Positions 62,249 through 64,000 of a stretch of 64,000 nt of DNA are shown here, in pieces. The DNA is taken from contig NZ_JACCBG010000001.1 of the NCBI RefSeq assembly GCF_013409645.1, positions 1,920,001 to 1,984,000 on the forward strand, in the 5' to 3' direction. The position numbers and the translations under genes are program-made. Position 1 is the stretch's first letter. Each line of letters begins with the position of its first letter. Source of the DNA: Nocardioides panaciterrulae. GTDB taxonomy: Bacteria; Actinomycetota; Actinomycetes; Propionibacteriales; Nocardioidaceae. Under the pieces are notes generated by a model. That model was given only the letters and a program-made list of their open reading frames with translations. It had not been told where the DNA came from and made no database searches.

Positions 62249-62764
62249 GTGCAGCCCCTGTCACGACGGATCGTGCTCGTTCGCCACGCCAAGGCCCGCC
62301 AGGACGGGCCGACCGACGCCGAGCGAGAGCTCGAGGATCGCGGCCGCGCCGACGCCGCGGCCGCCGGGCGGTGGCTCGCCGGGCAGGGGGTGGGCGCCGA
62401 CCACGCACTGGTGTCGGCCGCCACCCGGACCCGGCAGACCTGGGAGGCGATGGCCCGCGCCGCGGGGTGGGACGTCGTGCCCGACCTCGACCGCGGGTTC
62501 TACGGCGCCGGGCCGGAGACCGCCATGGACCTGATCCGGCTCACCCCGGGGGAGGCGCGCACCCTGGTGGTGATCGGCCACAACCCGACCGTCGCCTACC
62601 TCGCGCACCTGCTCGACGACGGCGAGGGCGACGTCGAGGCGGCGACCGCGATGGCCGGCGGCTACCCGACCGGTGCGGTCACGCTCTTCGGCTTCGGCGG
62701 GGACTGGGCCGACCTCGCCCCGGCGACCGCGACGGTCCTGGCGTTCCACGTCGCCCGGGGGTGA
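62249..62764 (+). CDS. SixA-like histidine phosphatase
   Basis: A 171-residue histidine phosphatase superfamily member. The catalytic stretch is IVLVRHAKARQDGPTDAERE (H13), as in SixA phosphohistidine phosphatases; the second His is in VIGHNPTVAYL. SixA in E. coli acts on a phosphotransferase protein, but the substrate here is unknown. The GTG is set by the promoter geometry. Its stop faces the convergent regulator gene 24 bp away. Confidence 0.88.
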   Translation: MQPLSRRIVLVRHAKARQDGPTDAERELEDRGRADAAAAGRWLAGQGVGADHALVSAATRTRQTWEAMARAAGWDVVPDLDRGFYGAGPETAMDLIRLTPGEARTLVVIGHNPTVAYLAHLLDDGEGDVEAATAMAGGYPTGAVTLFGFGGDWADLAPATATVLAFHVARG

Positions 62765-62788
62765 GCCGGCGCGCGCGACCGGGCCGCC

Positions 62789-63361
62789 TCACTGGGTCGG
62801 CGGGGTCGTCGGCAGGGTCGGGTGGTCGGTCGGGTAGATGCCGATCGCGAACCCGTACACGGTGTCGCCGGACCTCGGCATCCGATCGAACTCCTCGACC
62901 AGCTCGGCCAGCCGGCCCCAGAACCGGGAGGCCTGGTCCTCGGAGATGCGCGCATGCCGGATGAATCCCCAGAGCCTCCCCTGCTCGAACGCGGCCGCGG
63001 ACTCGCGGGCGGCCACCTCGAAGTCGTTGAAGTCGCCGGGCAGCTCGCCGCCCTCGGCTGATGGCTCCGCTGCCACGTGGAACATGCGCGCGGTGCGCCC
63101 GTAGTAGCGCTCCTCGACCGCCCGCACCTTCCGGGTGCGCACCACCTGCAGCAGGCCGTTGCGGGTGAGCACGTCCACGTGGTGCGCGACCGTGCTCTTG
63201 GGGCGCCCGACCGCAGCCGCGAGCTCGGTGACGGTGGCGGCGCGTTCGTGGAGGAGCTGCAGGATCGTGGTGCGCAGCGGGTGGCCGACCGCCTTCACCT
63301 GGGCCGGCATGGTCAGCGCCATCCGATCGGCCAGCTCGTAGTCGGGTGGGTTGTCGGCCAT
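62789..63361 (-). CDS. ArsR-type winged-helix regulator
   Basis: A 190-residue transcriptional regulator. The N-terminal winged helix is QVKAVGHPLRTTILQLLHER, then TVTELAAAVGRPKSTVAHHVDVLTRNGLL. A C-terminal domain of about 100 residues, including YYGRTARMFHVAAEP, may sense a ligand or dimerise. The ATG at 63361 is preferred because TAGTCT lies 8 nt upstream. It is divergent from the hydrolase gene and may regulate it. Confidence 0.83.
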   Translation of the reverse strand: MADNPPDYELADRMALTMPAQVKAVGHPLRTTILQLLHERAATVTELAAAVGRPKSTVAHHVDVLTRNGLLQVVRTRKVRAVEERYYGRTARMFHVAAEPSAEGGELPGDFNDFEVAARESAAAFEQGRLWGFIRHARISEDQASRFWGRLAELVEEFDRMPRSGDTVYGFAIGIYPTDHPTLPTTPPTQ

Positions 63362-63375
63362 GGCCGAACAGACTA
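63362..63375 (-). promoter_or_regulatory. leaderless -10 box of the ArsR-type regulator
   Basis: TAGTCT on the minus strand (63375-63370), 8 nt, then ATG. Confidence 0.5.
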
Positions 63376-63428
63376 GCATCGCGGAATGTTCCAAAAAAGC
63401 CGTTCATTGGGTGAGGGAGATCGCTGAC

Positions 63429-64000
63429 ATGGCCGAGGTGCTGCTCTACCACCACATCCAGGGCCTGACCGACGGAGTGCGGGCCTTCGCCGACGACCTG
63501 CGGACTGCCGGGCACACCGTGCACACGCCCGACCTGTTCGGCGGCCGCACGTTCGGCAGCATCGAGGAGGGTTTCGGATTCGCACGGGAGACGGGGTTCG
63601 ACGCGATCCGGGAGCGGGGCGCCGCCGCGGCCGAGGAGCTCGGTGCCGGGCTCGTCTACGCCGGATTCTCCTTCGGCGTGACGATCGCGCAACGGCTCGC
63701 CCAGACCCGGCCCGGCGCCCGCGGGGCACTGCTCCTCCACTCCTGCCTCCCGGTCGCGGAGTTCGGGGAGGCGTGGCCGGAGGCGGTGCCGGTGCAGATC
63801 CACGGCAAGGAGGGCGACGAGTTCTTCGAGGAGGACCTGCCGGCCGCACGTGAGCTCGCCGGGTCCGCGGCGGCCGCGGAGCTGTTCGTCTACCCCGGCG
63901 ACCAGCACCTCTTCGCCGACTCCTCGCTCGACGCCTACGACCCGGAGGCGTCGGCGCTGCTGAGGGAACGGGTGCGCGCGTTCCTCGCCTCCGTCACACC
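63429..64000 (+). CDS. dienelactone hydrolase-family protein, cut by window edge
   Basis: At least 190 residues of an alpha/beta hydrolase that is still open at base 64000. MAEVLLYHHIQGLTDGVRAFADDLRTAG and VHTPDLFGGRTFGSIEEG match the dienelactone hydrolase family. The nucleophile position reads GFSFG, so Ser stands where classical dienelactone hydrolases have Cys. The acid is likely in HGKEGDEFF and the His in GDQHLFADSS. GAGGGAGA precedes the ATG. Substrate unknown. Confidence 0.8.
   Translation, partial: MAEVLLYHHIQGLTDGVRAFADDLRTAGHTVHTPDLFGGRTFGSIEEGFGFARETGFDAIRERGAAAAEELGAGLVYAGFSFGVTIAQRLAQTRPGARGALLLHSCLPVAEFGEAWPEAVPVQIHGKEGDEFFEEDLPAARELAGSAAAAELFVYPGDQHLFADSSLDAYDPEASALLRERVRAFLASVT

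Overview
The window is about 64 kb of very GC-rich, densely packed bacterial chromosome. Gene content points to an actinobacterium, most likely the Nocardioidaceae (Nocardioides or a close relative). The evidence is a WhiA regulator, an RbpA RNA-polymerase-binding protein, OpcA beside glucose-6-phosphate dehydrogenase, a SufR-led suf operon, a mycothiol-type isomerase, an actinobacterial VLRF1 ribosome-rescue hydrolase and an InhA-like enoyl reductase. GTG starts are common, and many genes appear to be transcribed without a leader (a TANNNT -10 box 6-8 nt before the start codon). The family and genus call is inference; no rRNA or tRNA gene is present. No transposase, phage gene, CRISPR array or riboswitch was seen, and no gap between genes exceeds 300 bases.

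Layout. 1-1951 (minus): a truncated secreted protein, a glyoxalase-II-like metallohydrolase and a mycothiol-dependent isomerase-like protein. 2071-10482 (plus): uvrA, a Rieske lipoprotein, uvrC, rapZ, yvcK and whiA. 10649-14305 (plus): the glycolytic run gap-pgk-tpiA, then secG and rbpA. 14327-15564: a DUF559/AbiEi-like gene bracketed by oppositely oriented arrays of a 32-bp-period repeat. 15566-23718 (minus): a pentose-phosphate operon in transcription order tkt, tal, pgi, zwf, opcA, pgl, the last five translationally coupled. 23873-27629: haem A synthesis (ctaB plus; ctaA minus) with an ABC-2 exporter. 27718-32565 (minus): an orphan molybdenum hydroxylase subunit, a GDPD, a PAP2 protein and a flippase-like membrane protein. 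32772-39528 (plus): sufR-sufB-sufD-Rieske-sufC-sufS-sufU-sufT.

39602-50365: mixed small units, namely a methyltransferase, VLRF1, an amino-acid permease, a two-gene ABC exporter, an APH-like kinase, a zinc metallopeptidase, an ABC-F ATPase, a DUF4386 protein and a crotonase. 50369-54902: an exporter half-transporter, SURF1, MoaA, a small Cys/His protein and a DUF3099 protein. 54948-56713: dodecin, fabG and fabI (FAS-II). 56722-62208: a cyanophycin module of a CphA paralogue without the ATP-grasp domain (plus), CphA and cyanophycinase (minus). 62249-64000: a SixA-like phosphatase, an ArsR-type regulator and a truncated dienelactone-hydrolase-like gene.

How the genes work together. ctaA, ctaB and SURF1 all serve haem-copper oxidase assembly. 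The suf operon supplies iron-sulfur clusters for proteins such as MoaA and the Rieske proteins, and its regulator SufR seems to sit on its own promoter. The tkt-to-pgl operon makes NADPH and pentoses, and gap-pgk-tpiA is lower glycolysis. CphA and CphB would build and break down a nitrogen-rich storage polymer. The two most unusual items are the repeat-bracketed nuclease-like gene at 14.3-15.6 kb and the CphA-like ligase at 56.7 kb that lacks the ATP-grasp half.
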